A stretch of 43,940 nt of DNA from an uncultured Prevotellaceae bacterium (lineage in GTDB: Bacteria; Bacteroidota; Bacteroidia; Bacteroidales; Bacteroidaceae), in NCBI GenBank assembly GCA_947165505.1, contig CAMVAT010000022.1, positions 1 to 43,940 of the forward strand, given 5' to 3'. The notes beneath the pieces were generated by a model. That model was not told where the DNA came from and ran no database searches. It saw only the letters and a list, made by a program, of their open reading frames with translations. Below are positions 23,551 through 32,862 of this stretch, piece by piece (the first letter of the stretch is position 1; each line of letters starts with the position of its first letter). The position numbers and the translations under genes were made by a program.

Positions 23551-25020
23551 TTATTTCTCCTCTTCGCCTTCAGATACGATTTTGGTCAACCAGTCTTTTG
23601 CTTTCTTGCCAAATCCTTTCAGGAAACCGCCTTTCTTCGCCTTGGCCTGTTCTTCCTCAAAGGCGCGGCGCTCTTCCTCCAGGCGGGCACGCTCTGCTGC
23701 CAACTCCTCTTCGCGCCTGCGCTTGTCGTCGGCTTCCTTGCGCTCACGCTCGATGCGCTCCTGCTCTGCCTTGTTGTTGGTCACCGAACCGGCGGTGGAT
23801 GTGTTTACACCGGTGTTGGCGGGCTGTTCTACCTCGGGAAACAGGGTGCGGTTGGCGGGCGAGCCGGCACAGTTCATGTCGCCCTTGCTGAGCAGGCCCA
23901 GCAGCGTGTTGTAGATGCCGTTGTTGGCGGCCAACTCGCGGATGTCGGTGTTGATGGTCAGAGTGGTCTTGCTGGCGATGCGCACCTTGGTCACATTCGT
24001 GGCATGGGTGAAGGCCTGTTTGATGTTTTTCATATTCGAACCGCCACCCGTGAGGATGATGCCGCCGCTCGACACCCGGCTCACGATGCCTTCGGGCACT
24101 TGGGCCCAAGCGTTCTTGATGATCTCAAACATACGGTCCTCGACGATGTTGTTGAATTCCTCGGCCGATACTTTGCGGTCGCCTTCGATGGTGTAGGTCT
24201 CTTCCTTGGTTTCGTCGCCGCTCTCTTCGGGCTCGGTGTGGGCACTGGCATATTTGAGCTTTGCCTTTTCGGCCTCGCTCTCCTCCAACTTCAGCACAGT
24301 GAGGTCTTTGGTGACGTTGGAACCGCCCAACGGCAGCACCACCAGATGGCGTAAGATGTTGCGGTAATAGACGGCCATGGTGGTGGTGTCGGCACCTAAG
24401 TCGATGAGCACGCAGCCCAGACGCTTCTCCGTCTCGGTGAGCACGCTGTCGGCCAAGGCTATCGGAGCCAGGTAGATCTCGGCGATGCTGATCCCGGCAC
24501 GCTCGAAACACTTGTTCAGGTTGTTGTAGAGTGCCTTGCGCTGCAGGATGTTGAGGAAATTACCTTCGATGCTCTTGGCGGGTATGCCCACAGGGTCTAT
24601 CTGATGCTGGGTGCCCACTTTGTATTCTAATGTCACGGCATCGAGGATCTCCTTGTCGGGATAGGTCATGGAGCGGTTGTTGTCCATAATCTCGTTGATC
24701 ATGTCGGTGGTGATAATCTCCTCGTTGGGCAACTGCTTCACGATGACATTTCTCACGCTGAGCACTGACTGTCCGCCCACACCCACATACACCTGAGCAA
24801 TGTCGGTCTTGATGTTTTGTTTCAGTTTCTTGATGATGTTTTGCAGACACAGACTGGTCTTGTCTATGTTGTACACCATACCCTTACGGATGCAGGCTGT
24901 GGCATCCTCTTCCACCAGCGAGAGCACCTGGATGCTCCCGTCCACGTTCTTCTTTCCAGCGATACCTCTGATTTTCGATGAGCCTAATTCGATGGCTACG
25001 ATAAATTCCTTTAATGCCAT
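23551..25020 (-). CDS. ftsA: cell division protein FtsA
   Basis: This 489-residue actin-like ATPase tethers FtsZ to the membrane. The phosphate-binding loops are IELGSSKIRGIAG and VLIDLGADTTTMAVY; the late adenosine motif is ILTGGGSNMKNI. The C-terminus is longer than in E. coli: a highly charged coiled coil of Glu/Arg-rich heptads, then an amphipathic tail (KGFGKKAKDWLTKIV) that fits membrane binding. This extension is typical of Bacteroidetes FtsA. A 169-bp repeat-filled gap separates it from ftsQ. Confidence 0.96.
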   Translation of the reverse strand: MALKEFIVAIELGSSKIRGIAGKKNVDGSIQVLSLVEEDATACIRKGMVYNIDKTSLCLQNIIKKLKQNIKTDIAQVYVGVGGQSVLSVRNVIVKQLPNEEIITTDMINEIMDNNRSMTYPDKEILDAVTLEYKVGTQHQIDPVGIPAKSIEGNFLNILQRKALYNNLNKCFERAGISIAEIYLAPIALADSVLTETEKRLGCVLIDLGADTTTMAVYYRNILRHLVVLPLGGSNVTKDLTVLKLEESEAEKAKLKYASAHTEPEESGDETKEETYTIEGDRKVSAEEFNNIVEDRMFEIIKNAWAQVPEGIVSRVSSGGIILTGGGSNMKNIKQAFTHATNVTKVRIASKTTLTINTDIRELAANNGIYNTLLGLLSKGDMNCAGSPANRTLFPEVEQPANTGVNTSTAGSVTNNKAEQERIERERKEADDKRRREEELAAERARLEEERRAFEEEQAKAKKGGFLKGFGKKAKDWLTKIVSEGEEEK

Positions 25021-25029
25021 ATATTTTGA

Positions 25030-25136
25030 GTTTATTTTGAGTTTTTATTTTGGTCGTTTGGTTGTTTGGTTGTTTGGGAGTGTAGGAGTTTGGGAGTGTA
25101 GGAGTTTGGGAGTTTGGACATTAGTCTTCGTGATTG
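25030..25136. repeat. GGGAGTTT-word array with conserved 22-bp core inside the dcw cluster
   Basis: The gap between ftsA and ftsQ carries GGTTGTTTGG and GGGAGTTT/GGGAGTGTA words ending in the core TGGACATTAGT, CT, TCGTGATTG at 25115-25136. The core matches 20 of 22 positions of the one upstream of gpmI. From about 25150 to the ftsQ end CCCCTG words follow. Confidence 0.9.
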
Positions 25137-25189
25137 GGAGGGTGTTCTCCTGCCCCCTGACCCTTGCCCCCTGCCCCTCAGAAAGCCCC

Positions 25190-26104
25190 TCACCTCTCTT
25201 TCTTGTTTTCTTTCTTGCCGTCTTGTTTCTTGTCTTCTTTTTTGCCGTCTTGCTTCTTTTCCGTCACTGGTGCAGGCTCTGGTTCCTGCATCTCTACGGC
25301 GGCAGTGATGTCCTCCTTTCTGTTTCGCTTGCAGATGATTTGATTGTCAAATTCCAAGTTGATGTAAGCGTATTTGTTCCATCCCGCTTGGCTCAGGCCG
25401 TAGCGGTAGAATTTGTCGAGGCGGTTGAATTTATTGGTCAGAAACTTCTCCACCTCCTGCCGGCGTTTCTCCTTGTCGTTGTATTCGGGCATGCGGCCTA
25501 TCTTGACGATGTGGTTGCCCACGCGCGGCACCAGTTCGATGTCTTTGTCGGGCAGTATGTTCACCTGCTCTATCTGGTCGCGCCACAGCTCGTCGTTGTT
25601 GATGTGGCGGCACAGCAGCGACACGTAGTTCTGGGCATACCATTTGGTGATGTTGCCCGTGGCGATGAGCAGGTTGGCGGTGTAGTTGCTGATGGGCATG
25701 ATGCTGTCCATCTCATCTACATAGTAGTCTTCGCCGTTTTCGCTCATGATGTGTGCCACTGGGGCGCGCTGCTCCACGATGATATGCACTGTGCCCTTCT
25801 TGGTCTTACTGCATTCGGCGTCGTTGACATAGGGGTTCTTCTTGAGCGTGTTCTCTACCTCGCGGGGGTTGACGTCGGCCAGACGCATGTCTTTGGGGTA
25901 GATATGCTCGTGTATGAGCATGTTCTTGATGTCTTCGGCACACAGAAAGCCCTCTTGCTGGTTGTCGCTGATGGTGATATTCACCTCTGAACATACATCC
26001 ACCTCGCTGGCCTCATGGTTGAACGAGGTCATCGAGAATCCCAGATATACTGCCAGCAGCACATCCAAGGCGATGAATAGGGTGCGTTTGTTCAGGATGT
26101 CCAT
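25190..26104 (-). CDS. ftsQ: cell division protein FtsQ (DivIB-like)
   Basis: This 304-residue protein has a short cytoplasmic tail, one transmembrane helix (about 8-28), a POTRA-like segment (about 40-115, with NPREVENTLKKNPYVNDAEC) and a beta domain, as expected for FtsQ, which links FtsB/FtsL with the septal synthase. The C-terminus ends in a Lys-rich tandem tail (KKQDGKKEDKKQDG and so on) encoded by a DNA repeat. Its identity rests on this architecture and its place between murC and ftsA. Confidence 0.88.
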   Translation of the reverse strand: MDILNKRTLFIALDVLLAVYLGFSMTSFNHEASEVDVCSEVNITISDNQQEGFLCAEDIKNMLIHEHIYPKDMRLADVNPREVENTLKKNPYVNDAECSKTKKGTVHIIVEQRAPVAHIMSENGEDYYVDEMDSIMPISNYTANLLIATGNITKWYAQNYVSLLCRHINNDELWRDQIEQVNILPDKDIELVPRVGNHIVKIGRMPEYNDKEKRRQEVEKFLTNKFNRLDKFYRYGLSQAGWNKYAYINLEFDNQIICKRNRKEDITAAVEMQEPEPAPVTEKKQDGKKEDKKQDGKKENKKER

Positions 26105-26140
26105 TTCTTAATCGTCAGCTTGTTCTTGTTTGTCAGCTTG

Positions 26141-27517
26141 TCAGGATTTGTGGTTGATGATGTCGGCCATGGCATCCACGTAGTTGTCCAGGTCGCCGGC
26201 ACCCAGCACGATGAGCACGTCGAAGTCGCGCTCGCGCACCAATGACAGCACGTCTTCTTTGTGTATCAGTTGTTTCTCCACGCCGGGCTTGAGATGGTCG
26301 TAGATGAGCTTCGAGCTCACACCCTCGATGGGCTGTTCGCGTGCCGGGTAGATGTCGCACAGGATGACCTCGTCGAGCAGACTCAGACTGTTGGCAAAGT
26401 CGAGGTAGAAGTCGCGCGTGCGGGTGTAGAGATGGGGCTGAAACAGAGCCGTCACCTTTCGGTTGCGATACAGCTCGCGGATGCTCTTCGCACTTTGGTA
26501 GATCTCTTGCGGGTGATGGGCGTAGTCGCTCAACAGCACGTGGCGGTCGTTCTTGACCTTGAAGTCGAAACGGCGGTCCACGCCTGCGAAGGTGGCCATG
26601 CCACGACGCAGTTCGTCGGCATCGCAGCCGGCCAACTGTGCCATCGCCATGGCGGCGACGCCGTTCTCGATGTTGATGGGCACGGGCTGTCCCAGGCGGA
26701 TGCCTTCGACGCTCTCTATCGGCGAGATGAAGTCGAAGGTGATCTCGCCGTTGTCGATGACGATATGGTCGGCATGGAAGTCGCCTTCGTGCAGGCCGTA
26801 GGTGTAGATGCGCACACCGGGTTTCACGTCGGGGGTCATCTCCAAGCCCGTATGCCAGATGAGGGCGCCGCCTTCCTGGATGAGGGTGGTGTAGTGGCGG
26901 AAACTCTCCAGATAGGCCTCTTTGGTGCCGTAGATGTCCAGATGGTCGGGGTCGGTGGCGGTGATGACCGTCATCCAGGGGCGCAGCCAATGGAAGGAGC
27001 GGTCAAACTCGTCGGCCTCGATGACTACATAGTCGCTGTCGGCCAGGATATAGTTGGTGCCGTAGTTCTTGGTGATGCCACCGAGAAAGGCGTTGCAGTC
27101 TTGCTTGCTTTGGTGCATGATGTGCGCGCACATCGACGAAGTGGTGGTCTTGCCATGGGTGCCCGCCACGCAGAGTCCTTTGTGCGTCTGGGTGAGTGCG
27201 CCCAGCACCTGGGCGCGTTTCTGTATCTCGAACTCGTGCTCGCGGAAGTAGCTGAGCTCCTTGTGGTCGGCCGGCACGGCGGGGGTGTAGATCACCAGCG
27301 TGGTCTGTGCGTCACGGCATGCGGCGGGTATCAGCGCGGGGTCGTCGTCGTAGTGGATGGCGGCTCCCTCGGCGTTGAGCTGTCGCGTCAGCGGTGTCGG
27401 GGTCTTGTCATAGCCTGCCACCACCTTTCCCTTGTGCAGGAAGTAGCGGGCCAGGGCGCTCATACCGATGCCGCCGGCACCGACGAAATACACAGATTGG
27501 ATATCGTTTACTTTCAT
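26141..27517 (-). CDS. murC: UDP-N-acetylmuramate--L-alanine ligase
   Basis: This 458-residue ATP-dependent ligase adds L-alanine to UDP-MurNAc, the first amino acid of the peptide stem. The N-terminal Rossmann fold begins YFVGAGGIGMSALA, the ATP loop GTHGKTT is at 119-125, and the central ADEFDRSFHWL and C-terminal DYAHHPQE motifs are present. It sits 13 bp after murG and 36 bp before ftsQ. Confidence 0.97.
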   Translation of the reverse strand: MKVNDIQSVYFVGAGGIGMSALARYFLHKGKVVAGYDKTPTPLTRQLNAEGAAIHYDDDPALIPAACRDAQTTLVIYTPAVPADHKELSYFREHEFEIQKRAQVLGALTQTHKGLCVAGTHGKTTTSSMCAHIMHQSKQDCNAFLGGITKNYGTNYILADSDYVVIEADEFDRSFHWLRPWMTVITATDPDHLDIYGTKEAYLESFRHYTTLIQEGGALIWHTGLEMTPDVKPGVRIYTYGLHEGDFHADHIVIDNGEITFDFISPIESVEGIRLGQPVPINIENGVAAMAMAQLAGCDADELRRGMATFAGVDRRFDFKVKNDRHVLLSDYAHHPQEIYQSAKSIRELYRNRKVTALFQPHLYTRTRDFYLDFANSLSLLDEVILCDIYPAREQPIEGVSSKLIYDHLKPGVEKQLIHKEDVLSLVRERDFDVLIVLGAGDLDNYVDAMADIINHKS

Positions 27518-27530
27518 TTTTTTTCGTTCT

Positions 27531-28646
27531 TTATGCTTGGCCTTCGGCCAGTTTGATCACTTCGTCGGCGATGATGCTGGCCGAGTCGGGCAGTGCCATC
27601 GACAGGATGTGTGTGCTCAGCGATTGCAGCTTCGCATCGTCGGCTACGGTGTCGATGGCCAGCCGCAGCAGTGTGTCGGGAGCCTCGGCGTCTTTCACGT
27701 AGAGGGCTGCCTCTTTGTTCACCAGTGCCATGGCGTTCTTGGTCTGGTGGTCTTCAGCCACATTGGGCGAGGGCACCAGTATCACGGGCTTGCCTATCAG
27801 GCAGAATTCTGAGATGCTGCTGGCACCGGCACGGCTGATGACGAGGTCGGCTGCCCGATAGGCGGCTCCCATGTCGCTGATGAAGTCGGTCACCTTCAGC
27901 ATGGGCATCTCGTCGTGCTTGCCCAGCTCGTCCATGATGGTGGCATGATAGTATTTGCCCGTCTGCCAGATAAATTGCACGCCCGATGTCTCCACCAGGT
28001 CGAGATGGCGCAGGATGCTCTCATTGATGGTGCGGGCGCCCAGGCTGCCTCCGACGAGCAGGATGGTCTTCTTCTGCGGGTCGAGGCCGAACTGCCGGAT
28101 GGCTTCCTCGCGCGTGAGGGTGGTGTCGAGCAGGGCCTGTCTCACGGGGTTGCCCGTCAGCATGATCTTCTCGGCCGGGAAAAACCGTTCCATGCCCTCG
28201 TAGGCCACACAAATCTTCTGCGCCTTTTTGGCCAGCAGCTTGTTGGTGACGCCTGCGTATGAGTTCTGCTCTTGTATCAGGCAGGGGATGCCCATCGCCG
28301 CACATTGGTTGAGCGTGGGTCCCGAGGCATAGCCGCCCACGCCCACGGCTGCCATAGGCTTAAACTGGCGGATGATCTTCTTGGCCATGCGCTGGCTCTT
28401 CCATATCTTGTAGAGCACAGCGAAGTTTTTCAGCAGGTTCTTGCGGTCGAAACCACAGATGGGCAGACCCTCTATCTTGTAGCCTGCCGCTGGCACCCGC
28501 TGCATCTCCATACGTCCGATGGCTCCTACGAAGAGGATCTCTGCGTCGGGGCGTTTCTCTTTAATGGCGTTGGCTATTGACACGGCCGGGAAGATATGCC
28601 CCCCGGTGCCGCCGCCGCTGATAATGATTCTTAATGCCTTACTCAT
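27531..28646 (-). CDS. murG: UDP-GlcNAc:lipid I N-acetylglucosaminyltransferase
   Basis: This 371-residue GT-B enzyme makes lipid II on the inner membrane face. It has the N-terminal GGGTGGHIFPAVSIA loop, the second-domain GGSLGARTIN loop and the UDP-GlcNAc site ISRAGASSISEFCLIGKP. It has its own TAACTTTG box upstream (28660-28667), so part of the dcw cluster can be transcribed separately. Confidence 0.97.
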   Translation of the reverse strand: MSKALRIIISGGGTGGHIFPAVSIANAIKEKRPDAEILFVGAIGRMEMQRVPAAGYKIEGLPICGFDRKNLLKNFAVLYKIWKSQRMAKKIIRQFKPMAAVGVGGYASGPTLNQCAAMGIPCLIQEQNSYAGVTNKLLAKKAQKICVAYEGMERFFPAEKIMLTGNPVRQALLDTTLTREEAIRQFGLDPQKKTILLVGGSLGARTINESILRHLDLVETSGVQFIWQTGKYYHATIMDELGKHDEMPMLKVTDFISDMGAAYRAADLVISRAGASSISEFCLIGKPVILVPSPNVAEDHQTKNAMALVNKEAALYVKDAEAPDTLLRLAIDTVADDAKLQSLSTHILSMALPDSASIIADEVIKLAEGQA

Positions 28647-28659
28647 ACTTTATAGTGTG

Positions 28660-28667
28660 CAAAGTTA
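28660..28667 (-). promoter_or_regulatory. internal dcw promoter box before murG
   Basis: The minus strand reads TAACTTTG, 13 bp before the murG ATG, within the 56-bp ftsW-murG gap. The -33 partner is weak. Confidence 0.45.
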
Positions 28668-28702
28668 CTGCTTTTTTTCTCAATGGCACAATTTTTTGCA
28701 AA

Positions 28703-30016
28703 TTATTGTCTGTCAAATTTTTCGTCACCCTCTTCTTCCTTTTTCCGCTTACGGTTTTCCGTGGCGCTGGCTATCTGTTTGGCCGAGCGGCTGACGCTCA
28801 GGATGGCACCGATATAGATGCAGCTGAACACGGTGGATGAGCCTCCCTTGCTCACCAACGGCAGCGGCTGTCCGGTCACAGGGGCCAGACCCACGGCCAC
28901 GGCCATGTTGAAGAGTGCCTGCGTCACCATCAGCAGCGCCAGGCCCATGACCAGGAAGGCGGGAAACTTGTTGACGCACCTGGCGGCGATGCGGCCGCTC
29001 TGGAAGAGCAGGATGATGTAGAGCATGGCCACGATGAAGGCACCCCAGATGCCCATCTCCTCGATGATGATGGCGTAGATGAAGTCGGAGAAGGCCTGTG
29101 GCAGGTAGTCGCGCACCTCTGAGTTGCCCGGCATCTTGCCCACAATGCCCGACGAGGCGATAGCGATATTGGCATATCCCACCTGCTGGTTGTTGGCCAG
29201 GTCGTACTCATTGGGGGGCACCTCTTCGTTGTTGAGGAATTTCTTGATGCGCCCTTTCCATGTGCCGGCACGGTGGAATAGTTTCTCCGCCCACGAGAGC
29301 GTCTTCTTGCCCTCGTTGGCATTGGCGCTTGTCTGGGCCGGCGCGGTTTTCTCTGTGAGCACTTTCTTGCCGTCGTCTTCATTGTCGTCGCCCACGATCC
29401 ATATCAGGGCCACGACACTCACCAAGCCGATCATCAGCACTCCCATCAACTTGCCCAGCTGGCGCATGGGCACGCGGCCGATGAACATCATCATGCAGAT
29501 GACCAAGAAGATGAGCACGGCCGTGGAGAGGTTCTCCAGGGCGATGATGGCGACGAAGGGCAGCGTGAGCTTCAGTATCCTCTTCATGGTGTGCTCCTCT
29601 GCGCCCTGGTCGGTCTGCATGGCACTGAGTATCTGCGCCGTGGCCAGCACCAGGGCACCCTTGGCCATCTCAGATGGCTGAAACTGAAATCCCATCAGGC
29701 CGATCCAGCGGCTGGCGTCGTTCTCAGACTTACCCCAGAGCAAGACATAGACCAGGGTGATGGCCGAGAAGAACAGCATCACCACGGTGGCTATCTTGAA
29801 GTAGCGGCAGTCGATGTGCAGCACCAGCACCGTCATCACCATGCCAAACAGGATGGTGCCGGCGTGCTTGATGATGGGCGACCAGTAGTTGCCGCCTTTG
29901 TACGACAGCATGCTCGAGGCGCTGAACACCTCGATGAGACTGATGGTGCACAGCAGGAACAAGACCATCCAGATGATTTTGTTGCCCTTGAATATATTCG
30001 TTCCTTTAAAATCCAC
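28703..30016 (-). CDS. ftsW: septal peptidoglycan glycosyltransferase FtsW
   Basis: This 437-residue SEDS-family membrane protein polymerises glycan strands at the septum together with FtsI. About ten hydrophobic segments are visible. A hydrophilic extracytoplasmic loop of about 80 residues lies between them (charged, with SWAEKLFHRAG), and the late GLAPVTGQPLPLVSKGGSS motif is characteristic. It starts with GTG at 30014-30016; the next ATG would remove the conserved NIFKGNKIIWM start, so GTG is right. It lies 18 bp after murD. Confidence 0.95.
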   Translation of the reverse strand: MDFKGTNIFKGNKIIWMVLFLLCTISLIEVFSASSMLSYKGGNYWSPIIKHAGTILFGMVMTVLVLHIDCRYFKIATVVMLFFSAITLVYVLLWGKSENDASRWIGLMGFQFQPSEMAKGALVLATAQILSAMQTDQGAEEHTMKRILKLTLPFVAIIALENLSTAVLIFLVICMMMFIGRVPMRQLGKLMGVLMIGLVSVVALIWIVGDDNEDDGKKVLTEKTAPAQTSANANEGKKTLSWAEKLFHRAGTWKGRIKKFLNNEEVPPNEYDLANNQQVGYANIAIASSGIVGKMPGNSEVRDYLPQAFSDFIYAIIIEEMGIWGAFIVAMLYIILLFQSGRIAARCVNKFPAFLVMGLALLMVTQALFNMAVAVGLAPVTGQPLPLVSKGGSSTVFSCIYIGAILSVSRSAKQIASATENRKRKKEEEGDEKFDRQ

Positions 30017-30034
30017 GTGTTCCCTCCATACGGT

Positions 30035-31378
30035 TTATAAATTTCTGACCAGTGTCTTGAATTGCTCGCCTCTGTCTTCCATGTTCTTAAACAGGTCGAA
30101 ACTGGCGCAGCAGGGGCTCAGCAGCACCGTGTCGCCCGGCTCGGCCATCTCATAGCAGGCCATCACGCAGTCGGCCATGCTGTGGGTGTCGCGCACGGGC
30201 AGACCCAGGCGGTCGAAGAAACCGTGCAACTTGGCATTGTCGGCTCCCAGATACACCAGGGCCTTGCATTTCTTCTTCACCAACTCCTCGATGGCGCTGT
30301 AGTCGTTGCCCTTGTCTTTGCCGCCGATGATGAGGATGGTGGGGGTGTTCATGCTCTCCAAGGCATACCAGCAGGCATCTACGTTGGTGGCCTTCGAGTC
30401 GTTGATGTAGTTCACACCGCGCACGGTGGCTACACGTTCCAGACGGTGCTCCACGCCGGGGAAGTCGCTCAGACTCTTGCGGATGACGTCTTTCTTGATG
30501 CCGGCGATGTTAGAGGCGATGCCGGCGGCCAGCGAGTTGTAGATGTTGTGTATGCCTGTCAGGCTCAGTTCCTCCTGCTCCATGTTGAATGGGGTGGGGG
30601 TCTCTATCTTATACTGACCCTCTTCGATGTAGCCGATGCTGCCGTGCTCCTTGAGCTGCGAGAAGGGGTACTGCACGGCTTTGATGTCGTATTTCTCCAG
30701 TTCGCGCTTGATCACGGGGTCGTCGTTCCAGTAGATGAAACTGTCGGCGCCGGTCTGGTTGCGGATGATGCGCATCTTGGCATCCACGTAGTTCTGCATG
30801 CAGTTGTCGTAGCGGTCCAGATGGTCGGGCGTGATGTTGAGCAGGATGGCGATGTCGGCCTTGAAGTCGTACATGTTGTCGAGCTGAAACGAACTCAGTT
30901 CGATGATGTAATAGTCGTGCGGGTCTTCTGCTACCTGCAACGCCAGACTCCTGCCGATGTTGCCCGCCAGACCGGCGTCATAGCCCGCATTCTTGAAGAT
31001 ATGATAGATGAGCGAGGTGGTGGTGGTCTTGCCGTTGCTGCCTGTGATGCAGACCATCTTCGACTGCGTGTATCGGCCGGCAAACTCTATCTCGCTGATG
31101 ATGTGTATGCCGCGCTCTATGGCTTGGCGGATGATGGGAGCGTTGTCGGGGATGCCGGGACTCTTGATGATCTCGTCGGCGTTGAGGATGAGCGACTCGG
31201 TGTGATGTCCTTCCTCCCACTCTATATGGTGTGCGTCGAGCTGCTTCTTATATCGGTCTTTGATGGCCGACATGTCAGATACAAACACGTCGAAACCTTC
31301 TTTCTGGGCGAGTACCGCTGCACCGGCACCGCTCTCGGCTGCTCCTAAAATGACGATTCTTTTCTTTTCTGCGTTCAT
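30035..31378 (-). CDS. murD: UDP-N-acetylmuramoyl-L-alanine--D-glutamate ligase
   Basis: This 447-residue enzyme adds D-glutamate to the UDP-MurNAc peptide. The ATP loop GSNGKTT is at 113-119, the ELSSFQLDNM and NITPDHLDRY segments of the central domain and the C-terminal NDSKATNVDACWYAL segment are all present. The length is normal. A 101-bp gap with a repeat array separates it from mraY upstream. Confidence 0.97.
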   Translation of the reverse strand: MNAEKKRIVILGAAESGAGAAVLAQKEGFDVFVSDMSAIKDRYKKQLDAHHIEWEEGHHTESLILNADEIIKSPGIPDNAPIIRQAIERGIHIISEIEFAGRYTQSKMVCITGSNGKTTTTSLIYHIFKNAGYDAGLAGNIGRSLALQVAEDPHDYYIIELSSFQLDNMYDFKADIAILLNITPDHLDRYDNCMQNYVDAKMRIIRNQTGADSFIYWNDDPVIKRELEKYDIKAVQYPFSQLKEHGSIGYIEEGQYKIETPTPFNMEQEELSLTGIHNIYNSLAAGIASNIAGIKKDVIRKSLSDFPGVEHRLERVATVRGVNYINDSKATNVDACWYALESMNTPTILIIGGKDKGNDYSAIEELVKKKCKALVYLGADNAKLHGFFDRLGLPVRDTHSMADCVMACYEMAEPGDTVLLSPCCASFDLFKNMEDRGEQFKTLVRNL

Positions 31379-31433
31379 TGTTGTCTCTTTATAGTGTCTA
31401 TAGTGATAATAGCCTATGGCGGATATGGCTTCA

Positions 31434-31485
31434 AAGCATATCTCTTACCTCTCACCTCTCACCTCTTATATCTCACCTCTTACCT
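31434..31485. repeat. second AAGCATATCTCT core with CTCACCTCTTAC words, overlapping the mraY stop
   Basis: The core AAGCATATCTCT is at 31434-31445, followed by the same words as at 1814-1925. The array supplies the mraY stop codon (TAA, complement of 31480-31482). Confidence 0.85.
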
Positions 31486-32751
31486 GATCTTCAGGGTGAT
31501 GATGGTCAGTGCTGCGAGGATGATGGAGATGATCCAAAACCTGACCGTGAGCTTCGACTCGAACACCACACTGCGGGGCTTTTTCCACAGATATTTACAT
31601 TCGGGGTCGAGCTTGTCGTCTTCGGTGCGGAAATGGTCGTGTATCGGCGTGCGCTTGAAGATGCGCTGCTTTCGGCCACGCTTCTTGCCGCGCTTGAAAT
31701 ACCATACTTGCAGCATCACGCTCAGGCTCTCGATGAAGAAGATGCCGCAGAGGATGGGCAGCAGCAGCTCTTTATGGATGATGATGGCACACACGGCGAT
31801 GATGCCGCCCACGGTGAGCGAACCGGTGTCGCCCATGAACACCTGTGCGGGATAGGTGTTGTACCACAGAAAACCGATGAGCGCTCCGACGAAGGCGCAC
31901 ATAAACACCACCAGTTCTTGTGAACTGGGTATGTACATGATGTTCAGATACGAGGCAAACTCGATGTGGCTGCTCACGTAGGCCAGTATGCCCAGTGCTA
32001 CGCCGATGATGGCCGAGTTGCCGGCGCACAGGCCGTCCATGCCGTCGTTCAGGTTGGCGCCGTTAGACACGGCGGTCACTACCAGGATGGTCATGATCAC
32101 AAACAGTATCCACCCTGCGGCGGTCTTATACTTGCCCATGAATCCCATCAGGTCTGAATAGTCCAGGTTGTGGTTCTTGACGAAGGGGATGGTGGTCTTC
32201 AGCGATTTCTCCGGAGCCGACTTGTGGGTCACCATCTCTGTCTGGTTTTGTTTCTCTGTCACCACATTCTCGTGAATCACGGCGTCGGGACTGCTCCACA
32301 ACACCAACCCCACAATCAGCCCGATGCCTACTTGGCCGATGATCTTAAACCGCGGGCGCAGACCGTCTTTCACGTGTTTGATGTTCTTGATGTAGTCGTC
32401 TAAGCCGCCCAGGATGCCCAGCCATACGGTGGTCACGATCATCAGGATGAGGTAGATGTTGCGCATGCGGCCCAGCAGCAATACGGGTATCAGGATGGCG
32501 ATGATGATGAAGATGCCGCCCATCGAGGGCACGCCCACCTTGTCGCGACCGAAGGGGTCGATGGCTGCGTCGCGCTGTTCCTCGGTGATGTGCTTGCGCT
32601 TCATATATGCGATGAATTTCTCACCCGCCCAGGCCGAGATAACCAGTGACAGTACAAGTGCCAGCAGGGCACGAAATGAAATGTAACCCCAGATATGTGC
32701 TCCGGGAATACTAAATTCTTGTTCTAAAAATCTAAACAGATAGTATAGCAT
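31480..32751 (-). CDS. mraY: phospho-MurNAc-pentapeptide transferase (lipid I synthase)
   Basis: This 423-residue integral membrane enzyme transfers phospho-MurNAc-pentapeptide to undecaprenyl phosphate. Conserved elements are GGIFIIIAILIP, the Asp pair in GGLDDYIKN, NGANLNDGMDGLCAG and GDTGSLTVGG. Compared with E. coli MraY (about 360) it has an extra soluble loop of about 60 residues (about 150-210, ENVVTEKQNQTEMV), usual in Bacteroidetes. Its stop lies in a repeat array, and repeats also fill the gap to murE. Confidence 0.97.
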   Translation of the reverse strand: MLYYLFRFLEQEFSIPGAHIWGYISFRALLALVLSLVISAWAGEKFIAYMKRKHITEEQRDAAIDPFGRDKVGVPSMGGIFIIIAILIPVLLLGRMRNIYLILMIVTTVWLGILGGLDDYIKNIKHVKDGLRPRFKIIGQVGIGLIVGLVLWSSPDAVIHENVVTEKQNQTEMVTHKSAPEKSLKTTIPFVKNHNLDYSDLMGFMGKYKTAAGWILFVIMTILVVTAVSNGANLNDGMDGLCAGNSAIIGVALGILAYVSSHIEFASYLNIMYIPSSQELVVFMCAFVGALIGFLWYNTYPAQVFMGDTGSLTVGGIIAVCAIIIHKELLLPILCGIFFIESLSVMLQVWYFKRGKKRGRKQRIFKRTPIHDHFRTEDDKLDPECKYLWKKPRSVVFESKLTVRFWIISIILAALTIITLKIR

Positions 32752-32760
32752 GATATGTAT

Positions 32761-32862
32761 GTTTAGTGTTGAGTGTTTAGTGTTGAGTGTTTAGTGTCTA
32801 GTGTTTAGTGTTGAGTGTTCTGACACATACAACTCGTCAACTTGTCAACTCTTCAACTAAGA
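32761..32862. repeat. TTTAGTG-word array and CAACTTGT words between murE and mraY
   Basis: 32761-32819 repeats TTTAGTGTTGAGTG words as at 1747-1812. 32828-32862 follows with CAACTCGT, CAACTTGT and CAACTCTT words (TTGACAAG on the minus strand), which reach the 3' end of murE. Confidence 0.85.

Noticed and set aside
26261..27556. 431-codon plus-strand open frame
   Set aside because: Antisense to murC, with a composition typical of shadow frames and no recognisable domain.
30062..31348. 428-codon plus-strand open frame
   Set aside because: Antisense to murD; same reasons.
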